This document shows positions 17,621-25,197 of a DNA stretch of 64,000 nucleotides, piece after piece. The DNA lies in assembly GCF_026616205.1 (NCBI RefSeq), contig NZ_JANHGR010000001.1, positions 992,001 through 1,056,000 on the forward strand, in the 5' to 3' direction. The notes under the pieces are model-generated. The model did not search any database and was not told where the DNA came from. It saw nothing but the letters and a program-made list of their open reading frames with translations. A program made the position numbers and the translations under genes. Every line of letters begins with the position of its first letter. Position 1 is the first letter of the stretch. The DNA comes from Halolamina litorea (GTDB taxonomy: Archaea > Halobacteriota > Halobacteria > Halobacteriales > Haloferacaceae).

Positions 17621-17860
17621 GTCGAAGGGGAGCACGGCTACTTCTGTATCCCCCACGAGCAGGTCGGCATGGTCGGGACCGTCATCGTCAGCGCCGACGC
17701 GGGCGGTGAGGGCGAGGGCGAGGCCGCTGGCCCCGCAGTGCCCGACAGCGCGAAGACGCTCGGCGTCGGCGCCACCTTCGCGATGGCGGCGACGCTGCTG
17801 ATCGCCTTCTTCTTCCTGAAGTTCGGCGGCGACAGCCCGGGCCACGAAGCCCAGGAGTAG
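17219..17860 (+). CDS. Halocyanin, Tat-exported, C-terminally anchored (copy B)
   Basis: Second tandem halocyanin, 213 residues, with the same layout as its upstream neighbour: Tat signal (SRRSFIRAG), Gly/Thr-rich linker, one type-1 copper domain with GHSVTAY and FCIPHEQVGM ligand motifs, and a C-terminal membrane helix ending KFGGDSPGHEAQE. The paralogues differ in linker and in the acidic region after the copper site. It has its own AT-rich promoter-like region (CAAAGTATTCACTATC, 17182-17197), so the two may be expressed independently. Its stop is separated by a single base from the convergent glycosyltransferase stop. Confidence 0.93.
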   Translation: MENDDALSRRSFIRAGTAGAAATTAVGTAAAQEGTTTGTATGTESGGGGGETHVVDMTDDLVFAPKEITIAPGDTVVWENVGSIGHSVTAYEDEIPEGAEFWASGGFDAEQPARDGYPEQGDIPGGESYEHTFEVEGEHGYFCIPHEQVGMVGTVIVSADAGGEGEGEAAGPAVPDSAKTLGVGATFAMAATLLIAFFFLKFGGDSPGHEAQE

Positions 17861-17861
17861 C

Positions 17862-18920
17862 TCAGAACAGTCCGCGTTCCGCGCGGATCTCCTCGTAGCA
17901 GTCGAGATACGTCCGTAGGACCGCGCCGTGGTCGAACGACTCGTAGCGCTCGTTGTACTCGCGGTGGGCGACGGCCCCCGCCTCGGTGATGACCCGCGCC
18001 ATCTCCTCCGGGCTGGTGACCCGCCGCCCGCGCTCCCGGCCCTCGACCAGTTCGTGTGCGCTGGAGCCCGCTTGGTACTCGACGACGCCGAGACAGCCAC
18101 AAGCCAGCGCGCGGAGTAGTGCCGTGGCGAACGGCTCCGAGGAGGCGGTCTGGGCGAACACGTGGGCGCCCTTGTAGATGCTCGCACGCTCCCGTTCGGA
18201 CAGCGCGCCGGTGAACGTGATCCGGTCGTCGATGCGGAGCTCCCGCGCGGCCGTCTCCACGGCCTCGCGCTCGGGGCCGTCACCGATGATCGCCGCCGAC
18301 CAGTCCCGCTGTCGGCGTTCAGCCAGCGCAAGCAGGAGCGTCCCGACGTTCGCGTGTTCGTCGAGCCGTCGGGCGTACACCACGTCGAAGCGGTCGTCGA
18401 CCGGCGCCTCCTGAATCAACTCCACGTCGATGCTCTCGGGGACGACCCGAACCGCGCCGTCGTCGACGCCGCGCTCGCGGACCCGCGTGCGGATCAACTC
18501 CGAGGGCGTCGTCACGATGTCGGCGCCGGCGGCCGCCCGCCGCTCGCTGCCCGGCTCGCTCGATCCGTCGCCGAACCAGTCGACGAGGACCGGCGTCCGC
18601 AGGAGCGTCGCGACCGTCTCGGTGACGGAGACGTGTCGGGGGACTCCCTGCACGGCGTGGATCACGTCGGCGCCGGCGCGCCACAGCGCCGCCGGCAGTT
18701 TCGCGGCGAACGCGCGGCTGGTCGGCTCGGTCGTCACACGACGGTACTGGATCCCCTCGTGTTCGAACGACGGGACGGCGTCGCCGCCCCACCACTGGGC
18801 ACAGAGGAAGGTGACTTCGTGGCCCCGGTCGGCCAGCAGGCGCGCGGTCCGTTGCGCTCGCTCCAGTCCCCGCCGGTCGCGGTGATGGGCGGTCTCCATG
18901 GAGACGAACGCGACGTGCAC
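17862..18920 (-). CDS. Glycosyltransferase family 4
   Basis: GT-B fold glycosyltransferase of 352 residues, probably transferring a nucleotide-activated sugar to a lipid or glycan acceptor. The N-terminal half begins HVAFVSMETAHHRDRRGLERAQR; the C-terminal donor-binding half has VVYARRLDEHANVGTL, AIIGDGPEREAVE and the E-x7-E-type region SSEPFATALLRALACG. No membrane helix is visible. The GTG at 18918-18920 is preferred because it gives the compact N-terminus expected for GT4 proteins. No other glycan genes are adjacent, so the pathway is unknown. Confidence 0.84.
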   Translation of the reverse strand: MHVAFVSMETAHHRDRRGLERAQRTARLLADRGHEVTFLCAQWWGGDAVPSFEHEGIQYRRVTTEPTSRAFAAKLPAALWRAGADVIHAVQGVPRHVSVTETVATLLRTPVLVDWFGDGSSEPGSERRAAAGADIVTTPSELIRTRVRERGVDDGAVRVVPESIDVELIQEAPVDDRFDVVYARRLDEHANVGTLLLALAERRQRDWSAAIIGDGPEREAVETAARELRIDDRITFTGALSERERASIYKGAHVFAQTASSEPFATALLRALACGCLGVVEYQAGSSAHELVEGRERGRRVTSPEEMARVITEAGAVAHREYNERYESFDHGAVLRTYLDCYEEIRAERGLF

Positions 18921-19040
18921 GTGGCGTGGTAGCTTCCCGGGGGGTAAAAACTGCCCCGACTCGGGGCGACTCTGCCACGGCCGACCCACTACCCGGGAGC
19001 GACCGGTACATAGGTAAGGGTCGAACGCTTAGCGTCGGCA

Positions 19041-19157
19041 ATGGCAAACTCACCGACCGATATCGACCAACAGTATGCCAAGCGACTGTTCATCCTCACC
19101 GTGCTCTGGCTCGTGCTCGTGCTGGGCGCTGGTGGGGTGATGGTGTACTTCCTGTAG
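19041..19157 (+). CDS. 38-residue single-pass membrane protein
   Basis: Short gene encoding a 38-residue protein: a polar N-terminus (MANSPTDIDQQYAKR), then one hydrophobic helix (LFILTVLWLVLVLG to VMVYFL) that runs to the end. It stands alone between the divergent glycosyltransferase promoter and the convergent MTH865-like gene. Upstream TACATAGGTAAGGG (19009-19022) could serve as promoter. Halophilic-type acidic/polar head, typical codon use and a clean start and stop make it credible, but there is no recognisable family. Possibilities include a small subunit of a respiratory or transport complex. Confidence 0.6.
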   Translation: MANSPTDIDQQYAKRLFILTVLWLVLVLGAGGVMVYFL

Positions 19158-19209
19158 AACTGCGGTCCGCCGGAGCACGGCGGCTCCGGCCGGGTGTCAC
19201 CGTCGCGGT

Positions 19210-19473
19210 TTAGAGCATCCCTTCGGCTTCCAGCCCGTCCATCACGTCGTCGACGAGCGACTCCACGTCGCTGTAGGGGAACTCCTGTTGCCCGCCCAGC
19301 TTTGCGGCGAGCTCCATCGCGGTGAACGACACGTCGCCAGCCTCGAAGCGCGTGCTCGGCCCCTGCGGGAGCGCGGGCACGAGGTCCATCTGGCTGCCGA
19401 CCGGGAAGTCAGCGCCCTCGAAGGCTTCGGTGAGCTGTGCACGGAGTTCGCGTTCGGTTTCCTCGTCGACCAT
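19210..19473 (-). CDS. MTH865-like family protein
   Basis: Small soluble protein of 87 residues matching the MTH865-like family pattern: FEGADFPVGSQMDLVPALPQG, then FEAGDVSFTAMELAAKLGG and PYSDVESLVDDV. The family is known structurally from a methanogen but has no assigned function. Gene is monocistronic here, with upstream AT-rich sequence near 19490-19505 and the divergent M42 peptidase gene beyond. Confidence 0.8.
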   Translation of the reverse strand: MVDEETERELRAQLTEAFEGADFPVGSQMDLVPALPQGPSTRFEAGDVSFTAMELAAKLGGQQEFPYSDVESLVDDVMDGLEAEGML

Positions 19474-19615
19474 ACCCCCTTATGCCGCCGAACGTCGGAT
19501 AAGCGTTTCCGAAACGGTGCAGAACCCGCCGCGGGTTCCCACTCCCCGCCCACGGAACCCCGGCCGATTGACCGGAACCGTCCCCCTTTAGACCGGTGCG
19601 CCCGGTGTTACGAGC

Positions 19616-20662
19616 ATGGCGTTCGACTTCGATTTCGACCTGCTGCAGGACCTCACAGAGACCAGCGGCGTCCCCGGCTACGAGGACCGCGTGCGTGACC
19701 TCGTTCGCGAGGAACTCGAAGCCAGCACCGACAGCGTCACCACGGACGCGATGGGCAACGTCGTCGGCACCATCGAGGGCGAGGGCGACTACGAGGTCGC
19801 CGTCGCCGCCCACATGGACGAGATCGGCTTCATGGTCAAACACATCGACGACGACGGCTTCCTCAAGATCGACGCCCTCGGCGGCTGGGACGCCCGCGTG
19901 CTGCGGGCCCAGCGCGTCGTCGTCCACGGCGAGGAGGACATCACCGGCGTCTTCGGCTCGGTCCCGCCCCACACGCTCGACGAGGCGCCCGACGGCGAGG
20001 AGGAGGTCGGCGACCGCGTCGTCGACCTGGGCCGCGACGCCGAGGAGGTCGAGGAACTGGTCAGCGTCGGCGACATCGTCACGATGGAGCAGTCGACGAT
20101 CCAGATGGGCGACTCGGTGACGGGCAAGGCCCTCGACGACCGCGTCTGCCTGTTCGCGATGCTCGAAGCCGCCCGTGAGATCGAGAGCCCCGACGCGACG
20201 ATCCACTTCTGTGCGACGGTGCAGGAGGAGGTCGGCATCCGCGGCGCGACGGCGCTGGGCGTCGACGTGGCCCCGGACCTCGCCATCGCCCTGGACGTGA
20301 CCATCGCGAGCGACATCCCCGGCGTCAGCGAGGACAAGCACGTCACCGCGCTCGGCGACGGCGCCGCGATCAAGCTGAAGGACAGCTCCGTCATCACGAC
20401 GCCGAAGGTCCACAAGCGCCTCCGGAGCGTCGCCGAGGGCGAGGAGATCGACTACCAGCTCGAAGTGCTCCCCGCCGGCGGTACCGACACGGCCGGCTTC
20501 CAGAACACCAACGGCGCCATCCCCGTCGGCGCGCTCTCGATCCCGACGCGCTACCTCCACACCGTCACGGAGACCGCCAACGGCGACGACATCCGGTCGA
20601 CCATCGACCTGCTGACGGCGTTCCTCGAGAGCGAGGACGGCCAGCACGACTACTCGCTGTAA
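19616..20662 (+). CDS. M42 family metallo-aminopeptidase
   Basis: Di-metal aminopeptidase of 348 residues in peptidase family M42 (tetrahedral aminopeptidase/glutamyl aminopeptidase group), sometimes annotated as endoglucanase. It trims peptides released by the proteasome in the cytoplasm. Visible metal/catalytic motifs are VAAHMDEIGFMV (His and Asp near residues 63-65), LDDRVCLFAML (bridging Asp), VQEEVGIRGA (catalytic Glu, about 203), IALDVT, and the final His in TRYLHTVTE. A TATA-like CCCCTTTAGACC occurs about 30 bases before the ATG. Confidence 0.93.
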   Translation: MAFDFDFDLLQDLTETSGVPGYEDRVRDLVREELEASTDSVTTDAMGNVVGTIEGEGDYEVAVAAHMDEIGFMVKHIDDDGFLKIDALGGWDARVLRAQRVVVHGEEDITGVFGSVPPHTLDEAPDGEEEVGDRVVDLGRDAEEVEELVSVGDIVTMEQSTIQMGDSVTGKALDDRVCLFAMLEAAREIESPDATIHFCATVQEEVGIRGATALGVDVAPDLAIALDVTIASDIPGVSEDKHVTALGDGAAIKLKDSSVITTPKVHKRLRSVAEGEEIDYQLEVLPAGGTDTAGFQNTNGAIPVGALSIPTRYLHTVTETANGDDIRSTIDLLTAFLESEDGQHDYSL

Positions 20663-20870
20663 CCGACCGCGCCGAGGAGAAACACAGTTTTCGCCTGCGC
20701 GCCGCGGTCGTCGATGATCTGTGGCCGCGCGTCCCCGACCACGGCTCCCGGTCGGCGACGACGCGGGCGGCCGTTCCCGCGGTGTAGGAACGGCCGACAG
20801 GGACTCACAAGTGGAAACCCCTTTCTCGGTCAGGGGCGAACCACCCACGACCCCGCCGAGTGACTGACCG

Positions 20871-21002
20871 ATGAAGGAGCACGAGTTCGTCTGCCAGGAC
20901 TGTGGCCAGCACATCGAGGTCAACGAGCCGATGCATCAGGCCATCCTGCAGAACGGCTGTCCGGTCTGTTCTGCGTCCGCCGAGCCGGCGGATTTCGAGT
21001 AG
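20871..21002 (+). CDS. Small zinc-ribbon protein (43 residues)
   Basis: Short gene for a 43-residue protein with two CxxC knuckles: VCQDCGQHIE and GCPVCSAS, about 19 residues apart, which together make a four-cysteine zinc ribbon. The type is common in haloarchaea, probably as a small nucleic-acid or protein-binding factor; no specific function is known. Its TAG stop directly abuts the stop of the convergent PPOX gene. In front lie 208 bases (20663-20870) without another gene. Confidence 0.72.
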   Translation: MKEHEFVCQDCGQHIEVNEPMHQAILQNGCPVCSASAEPADFE

Positions 21003-21455
21003 CTACTCCCTGTCGAATTCGGTTCGGCGACCCGTGAGTTCGGTCGTCTCGAACTCGTAGAGTCGGATGTCGAGTTCGGCCTTCGGCTCGCCCCAGATCT
21101 CGAACAGCGGGCGCTTGGCCTCGCCGTACTGCTGGATCTGTTCGACCGACAGCTCCGCCGGATCGATCTCGTGGAGCCTCCCCGCGGCGACGACGCTCCG
21201 GTACTCTCCCTCGCCGTCGTCGTCGTAGACGGCGAAGCGCGCGGACGTGTCGGGCCGGAGGAAGCGGCGCTTCTCGCTCTCGGGCGTCGAGACCAGCCTG
21301 AAGTAGAACGTCCGACGCTCGGGGTCGTAGCCGTACGAGACCGGCGCGGCGTAGGGGTCGTCCGCTTCGGCGAGTGAGAGCACTCCCGTCTCCTTCTCAC
21401 CGAGGAACGCGTCCGTCTCCTCCCGCGTCATCTCGGTCTCTCGGGCGAGTGGCAT
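21003..21455 (-). CDS. Pyridoxamine 5'-phosphate oxidase-family protein
   Basis: A 150-residue split-barrel flavoprotein-like protein of the PNPOx/PPOX family. Family features are the N-terminal helix MTREETDAFLGEKETGVLSLAE, PYAAPVSYGYD, and the FYFRLVSTPESEKRRFL flavin-phosphate region. These small members bind FMN, F420 or heme and their substrates vary, so no reaction is assigned. It lies downstream of the bat-like regulator on the opposite side of a short gap (36 bases to 21492) and could be in the same transcript. Confidence 0.8.
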   Translation of the reverse strand: MPLARETEMTREETDAFLGEKETGVLSLAEADDPYAAPVSYGYDPERRTFYFRLVSTPESEKRRFLRPDTSARFAVYDDDGEGEYRSVVAAGRLHEIDPAELSVEQIQQYGEAKRPLFEIWGEPKAELDIRLYEFETTELTGRRTEFDRE

Positions 21456-21491
21456 GGCTATCCGGACTCAACAGAGCTTGGTGCTAAGCCG

Positions 21492-22130
21492 TTACGGTTG
21501 CGTCGGCGGCCCCTCGTCGAACACGTCGGCGAACAGCTTCCGCTGGGCGGCGACGAGATGCTCGGTGAACGTCGAGCGGGATATCCCCAACTGCTCGGCG
21601 AGTTCGGTCGCGTTCGCCCCTTTCGGCCGTTCGAAGTAGCCCTCGTGGTAGGCCGTCCGGAGGACCTCCGACTGCCGGTCGGTGAGCTTCCCGCGGTTGA
21701 CGAAGCGCCTGTCGTCGGGGCTCCCCGACAGCGGCGGCTGGAGGAGCCGCTGGACGTTCGCCGAGGGGAACCGGTCCCGGAGCGCACCGATCACCGTCTG
21801 TAGCTGTTCGAAGGACTCGGCGTGGAACACGAGGGTGAGTTCGCCGCCCTCGGCGAGATAGCGGTGGATCGGGCACTCGAACTCCCCCAGACAGGCACAG
21901 GGGCAGTCGGCGTCGTGTTCGACACGGTATACGTCGGCCGCACCGTAGGAGAACATCGGCTCGGCGTCGACGGTGTCCGGCGACCGGTCGAGCAGGAACT
22001 CCGTGACCGGCTGGCCGTCGGTCGTGACGCTCGTGGCGACGCTGTCGACGACACCACCCGCGGCGACCCGAGCCACCGGGCAGCCTGCAGGCGCGTCGAA
22101 CCCCACCGTCGCACGGATTCCCGATCCCAT
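21492..22130 (-). CDS. Bat-like transcription regulator with HTH_10 domain
   Basis: Haloarchaeal regulator of 212 residues. The N-terminal part (about residues 1-145) is a sensor-like region with a cysteine group (DCPCACLGEFECPIH) that could bind metal or respond to redox. The C-terminal HTH_10 domain of the bacterio-opsin activator family is clear: LTDRQSEVLRTAYHEGYFE, then ATELAEQLGISRSTFTEHL. A TATA-like CTAAAGT on the minus strand (about 22161-22167) lies about 30 bases before the ATG. It is divergent from a winged-helix regulator. Confidence 0.88.
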   Translation of the reverse strand: MGSGIRATVGFDAPAGCPVARVAAGGVVDSVATSVTTDGQPVTEFLLDRSPDTVDAEPMFSYGAADVYRVEHDADCPCACLGEFECPIHRYLAEGGELTLVFHAESFEQLQTVIGALRDRFPSANVQRLLQPPLSGSPDDRRFVNRGKLTDRQSEVLRTAYHEGYFERPKGANATELAEQLGISRSTFTEHLVAAQRKLFADVFDEGPPTQP

Positions 22131-22242
22131 CGTTGCGAGTTGATGATGAATGCCCGCTGACTTTAGTTCGGCGGTCGCTGCGTGGATTGGTGACAGCCAA
22201 CACTAGCACTTAAACCACCCACGATATGCGTGCCCTACCCTT

Positions 22243-22261
22243 GTGGGGTATCGTCCCCCAC
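22243..22261. promoter_or_regulatory. Inverted repeat before winged-helix regulator
   Basis: GTGGGG (22243-22248) and CCCCAC (22256-22261) form a perfect 6-base inverted repeat with a 7-base centre, ending 8 bases before the ATG at 22270. A TATA-like CACTTAAACC is about 35 bases upstream (22207-22216). The position over the expected transcription start suggests an operator, perhaps for autoregulation by the encoded protein. This is inference from position and symmetry. Confidence 0.45.
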
Positions 22262-22269
22262 CCAGAAGT

Positions 22270-22647
22270 ATGAGCTACGCCGTCCCGGTCACTGAGAACC
22301 GCGGCCAGAACGCGTCGGGCGAGGAACGGGTCCACGGGGAGGGAAAGATCACCGACCTCCTCGACGCACTGGACGACCCGGACTGCCGGGCGGTACTCGA
22401 AGCAACCGGCGAGCGGCCCCTCTCGGCGAAGGAGATAGTCGAACGCTGTGAGATACCCACCTCGACCGCCTACCGAAAGATCGAGCGACTCGTCGAACTC
22501 GACCTGCTCCGCGAGGGTATCAGGGTCCGGAGCACCGGGAACCACGCCAAGGAGTACAGTCGCCGCGTCGAGCAGGTCGCGCTCTCTATCGACGACGGCG
22601 GGACGGAGGTCCGCATCGTCGAACGCGACGCCGCACCGGCACCGTAG
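22270..22647 (+). CDS. Winged helix-turn-helix regulator
   Basis: DNA-binding protein of 125 residues with an ArsR-like winged helix: ITDLLDALDDPDCRAVLEA, then the HTH PLSAKEIVERCEIPTSTAYR and KIERLVELDLLREG, followed by a beta-wing (IRVRSTGNHAKEYSR). The C-terminus has a short beta segment (VALSIDDGGTEVRIV). No metal-binding cysteine pair is evident. Flanked on both sides by bat-like HTH_10 regulators, forming a three-gene regulatory cluster; the target is unknown. Confidence 0.85.
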   Translation: MSYAVPVTENRGQNASGEERVHGEGKITDLLDALDDPDCRAVLEATGERPLSAKEIVERCEIPTSTAYRKIERLVELDLLREGIRVRSTGNHAKEYSRRVEQVALSIDDGGTEVRIVERDAAPAP

Positions 22648-22656
22648 CCCGCGGCG

Positions 22657-23322
22657 TCACTCCGGGGCGTCGACGGCGCTTCGGACCAACGCGGCCTCCG
22701 CTTTTCGCAGGTGTTCCGCGGCCGTGCTCGCGCCGCAGTCCAACTGCTCGCTCACGTCGTCGAGCGTCGCCTCGCGTGGCTCCTCGTAGTAGCCGACCGC
22801 CAGCGCGGCGCTGAGGACTTCCCGTTGCCGGTCTGTCAGCCCCGTCTCGCCGCGTGCCACCGCGCTCGCCCCGCTCCGGATTCGCCGGACCGACACGGTG
22901 GCGCCGTCCGGCGTCCGGTCGAGGCAGCGCTGGATCGCCCCCGAACGCCCGACGACGGTCAGCCGCATCGACCGGTCGGTGTCGTAGACGATGGGCGGAA
23001 CGACGACGAGGTCGCCGTCGGTGAAGCTCTCGACCAGCGCGCGGTCGCCGCCGTCGAGTCGCTCCTTCACGAAGAGGTAGAACCCGTCCTCCCCGGCCGT
23101 CGTCGACGGCTCGACGGCCTGAGCGCTCGGCACGTCGGCGATGGCCTCGGCGAACGGCTCGCGCGGGCCGTCGACGTAGAACAGCAACACGTTCGCCTCG
23201 AAGCCGTGGGGGTTCCACTGGAGCAGCCGCGTCGGCCCGTACGCCGGGTGGTCGGCCACAAAGGCGTGCATCGGGTGCACCAACGCCTCGTCGATGCCGA
23301 GTTCCAGCACCACCGTCTTCAT
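22657..23322 (-). CDS. Bat-like HTH_10 transcription regulator
   Basis: Second HTH_10 regulator, 221 residues from MKTVVLELGIDEALVHPMHAF. The N-terminal domain (about 1-150) is of the type seen in Bat-family sensors; the C-terminal HTH_10 region reads GLTDRQREVLSAALAVGYY and LDDVSEQLDCGASTAAEHLRK. The ATG at 23322 is preferred over one at 23334 because a TATA-like TTTAAGT on the minus strand (about 23346-23352) is then at the distance expected for a leaderless mRNA. The divergent NuoCD gene starts 125 bases away. Confidence 0.88.
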   Translation of the reverse strand: MKTVVLELGIDEALVHPMHAFVADHPAYGPTRLLQWNPHGFEANVLLFYVDGPREPFAEAIADVPSAQAVEPSTTAGEDGFYLFVKERLDGGDRALVESFTDGDLVVVPPIVYDTDRSMRLTVVGRSGAIQRCLDRTPDGATVSVRRIRSGASAVARGETGLTDRQREVLSAALAVGYYEEPREATLDDVSEQLDCGASTAAEHLRKAEAALVRSAVDAPE

Positions 23323-23447
23323 CGCCGGCACCATTCGGGCCGACTCACTTAAAGAGTGGCAGATGTGGGGCAGAACGCGCACCTCCGAACGGGACGGATG
23401 GGAACGTGCGGGCCGGGCCCTCATTCCCATCCGGCCCGTTCGCCACT

Positions 23448-25088
23448 ATGAGTTTACAGCGCCCCCGGCCGGACGCCGACGCCGCGTCGCTCGGAGACCG
23501 TCTCGCCCCGTACGTCGTCGACCGTGACGACCACCGGAACGCGCCCGCGTTCGTCGTCCGGCCCGACGAGGTGCAGGCCGTGCTCGAGGTCCTCCGGGCC
23601 GAGGCCGGCTTCGACCACTGTGCCTGCGTCACCGCACAGGAGTACCCCGACCGCTACGAGACCATCTACCACCTGCGCAAGTACGACGACCCGACAGACG
23701 AGGTCAGCGTCGTCGTCCCGACGGACCACGAGCGCCCGGTCTCGGAGAGTGCGTCTCCGGTGTACGAGACGGCGGCGTGGCACGAACGGGAGGCCTACGA
23801 CCTCGTGGGGATCGAGTACGGCGACCATCCGGACCTGCGTCGGATCCTCCTGCCCGAGACGTGGCAGGGCCACCCCCTCTCCCGTGACTACGAACAGGAC
23901 CGGTCACAGATCGTTCCCCTCGCCGAGAACGCGAACCCCATCGAGGACGACCAGCGCGAGGGCGACACGATGTTCCTCAACATCGGTCCACACCACCCGG
24001 CGACCCACGGCGTACTCCACGTCGAGACGGTCCTCGACGGCGAGCAGGTCGTCGACGTGAACCCCGACATCGGCTACATCCACCGGTGTGAGGAACAGAT
24101 GGCCCAGAACGGCACCTACCGCCACCAGATCATGCCCTACACCGACCGCTGGGACTGGAGCGGCGCCGGCCTCTGCAACGAGTGGGCGTACGCCCGCGTC
24201 GCCGAGACGTTCTTCGACATCGAGGTGCCCGAGTACGCACAGACGATCCGGACGATGGCGGCCGAACTCTCGCGGATCCTCGGCCACATGCTCGCGGTCG
24301 GCACCTACGCCCTCGACGTGATCAGCGAGTTCACGGCGACGTTCATGTACGCCATCGAGGAGCGCGAGCGGGTCCAAAGTCTGCTCGAGGACCTCACGGG
24401 CCAGCGGCTGATGTTCAACTACTTCCGGGTGGGCGGACTGGTCTGGGACCTGCCCGAACCACGGGAGGCGTTCCTCGACGACGTTCGTGAGTACGTCGAC
24501 GGCGTGAGCCGCCGTATCGGTGAGTTCTACGACCTGCTGACGGCCAACGAGATCATCCAGCTCCGGACCGTCGGGACGGGCGTCCTCGATCCGGAGACCG
24601 CCAAAGCGTACGGCTGTACCGGCCCAGTCGCTCGCGCCTCCGGCGTCGATTACGACCTGCGCCGGGACGACCCCTACGGCGCCTACGACGACCTCGACTG
24701 GGACGTGATCACCGAGGAGGACGGCGACAACTTCGCCAGACTGCTCGTCCGGATGCGCGAGGTCGAGGAGTCCGCCCGCATCGTCGGCCAGTGTGCCGAC
24801 CGACTCGCCGACTGGCCCGAGGCCGAGCGCAACATCCAGGCGAACGTCCCCCGCACGCTCCGGCCCGACGACGACGCCGAAATCTACACCGCCGTCGAGG
24901 CGGCGAAGGGTGAACTCGGCATCTACATGCGTTCGGACGGCACGGACTCCCCCGCCCGGTTCAAGATCCGGGGTCCCTCGTTCTCGCACCTTCAGGCGCT
25001 CCCGTCGATGGCCGAGGGCGAGTACCTCCCCGACCTGATCGCCACGCTCGGGAGCCTCGACCCGATCATGGGCGAGGTCGACCGGTAG
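23448..25088 (+). CDS. nuoCD: NADH-quinone oxidoreductase-type subunit C/D fusion
   Basis: Fusion of complex I 30-kDa (NuoC) and 49-kDa (NuoD) subunits, 546 residues. The NuoC part is about residues 1-175, ending in HEREAYDLVGIEYGDHPDLRRILL and GHPLSRDYE. The NuoD part begins FLNIGPHHPATHGVL and continues with GYIHRCEEQMAQNGTY, ELSRILGHML, GCTGPVARASGVDYDLR and the terminal IATLGSLDPIMGEVDR. No other complex I gene lies within the window on either side, unlike the usual long nuo operon. It may be a paralogue serving a different redox module or the only copy displaced from its operon. Confidence 0.92.
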   Translation: MSLQRPRPDADAASLGDRLAPYVVDRDDHRNAPAFVVRPDEVQAVLEVLRAEAGFDHCACVTAQEYPDRYETIYHLRKYDDPTDEVSVVVPTDHERPVSESASPVYETAAWHEREAYDLVGIEYGDHPDLRRILLPETWQGHPLSRDYEQDRSQIVPLAENANPIEDDQREGDTMFLNIGPHHPATHGVLHVETVLDGEQVVDVNPDIGYIHRCEEQMAQNGTYRHQIMPYTDRWDWSGAGLCNEWAYARVAETFFDIEVPEYAQTIRTMAAELSRILGHMLAVGTYALDVISEFTATFMYAIEERERVQSLLEDLTGQRLMFNYFRVGGLVWDLPEPREAFLDDVREYVDGVSRRIGEFYDLLTANEIIQLRTVGTGVLDPETAKAYGCTGPVARASGVDYDLRRDDPYGAYDDLDWDVITEEDGDNFARLLVRMREVEESARIVGQCADRLADWPEAERNIQANVPRTLRPDDDAEIYTAVEAAKGELGIYMRSDGTDSPARFKIRGPSFSHLQALPSMAEGEYLPDLIATLGSLDPIMGEVDR

Positions 25089-25197
25089 CTCCCGCCCGAC
25101 CACGCGGTTCGCTATCGTACGTTACGGTGTACGGTCCCCCGTCGACGCCGCCGCGATACCCGAACCCTTCATAATCGTTCCGGCGGAACAGGGGGCT

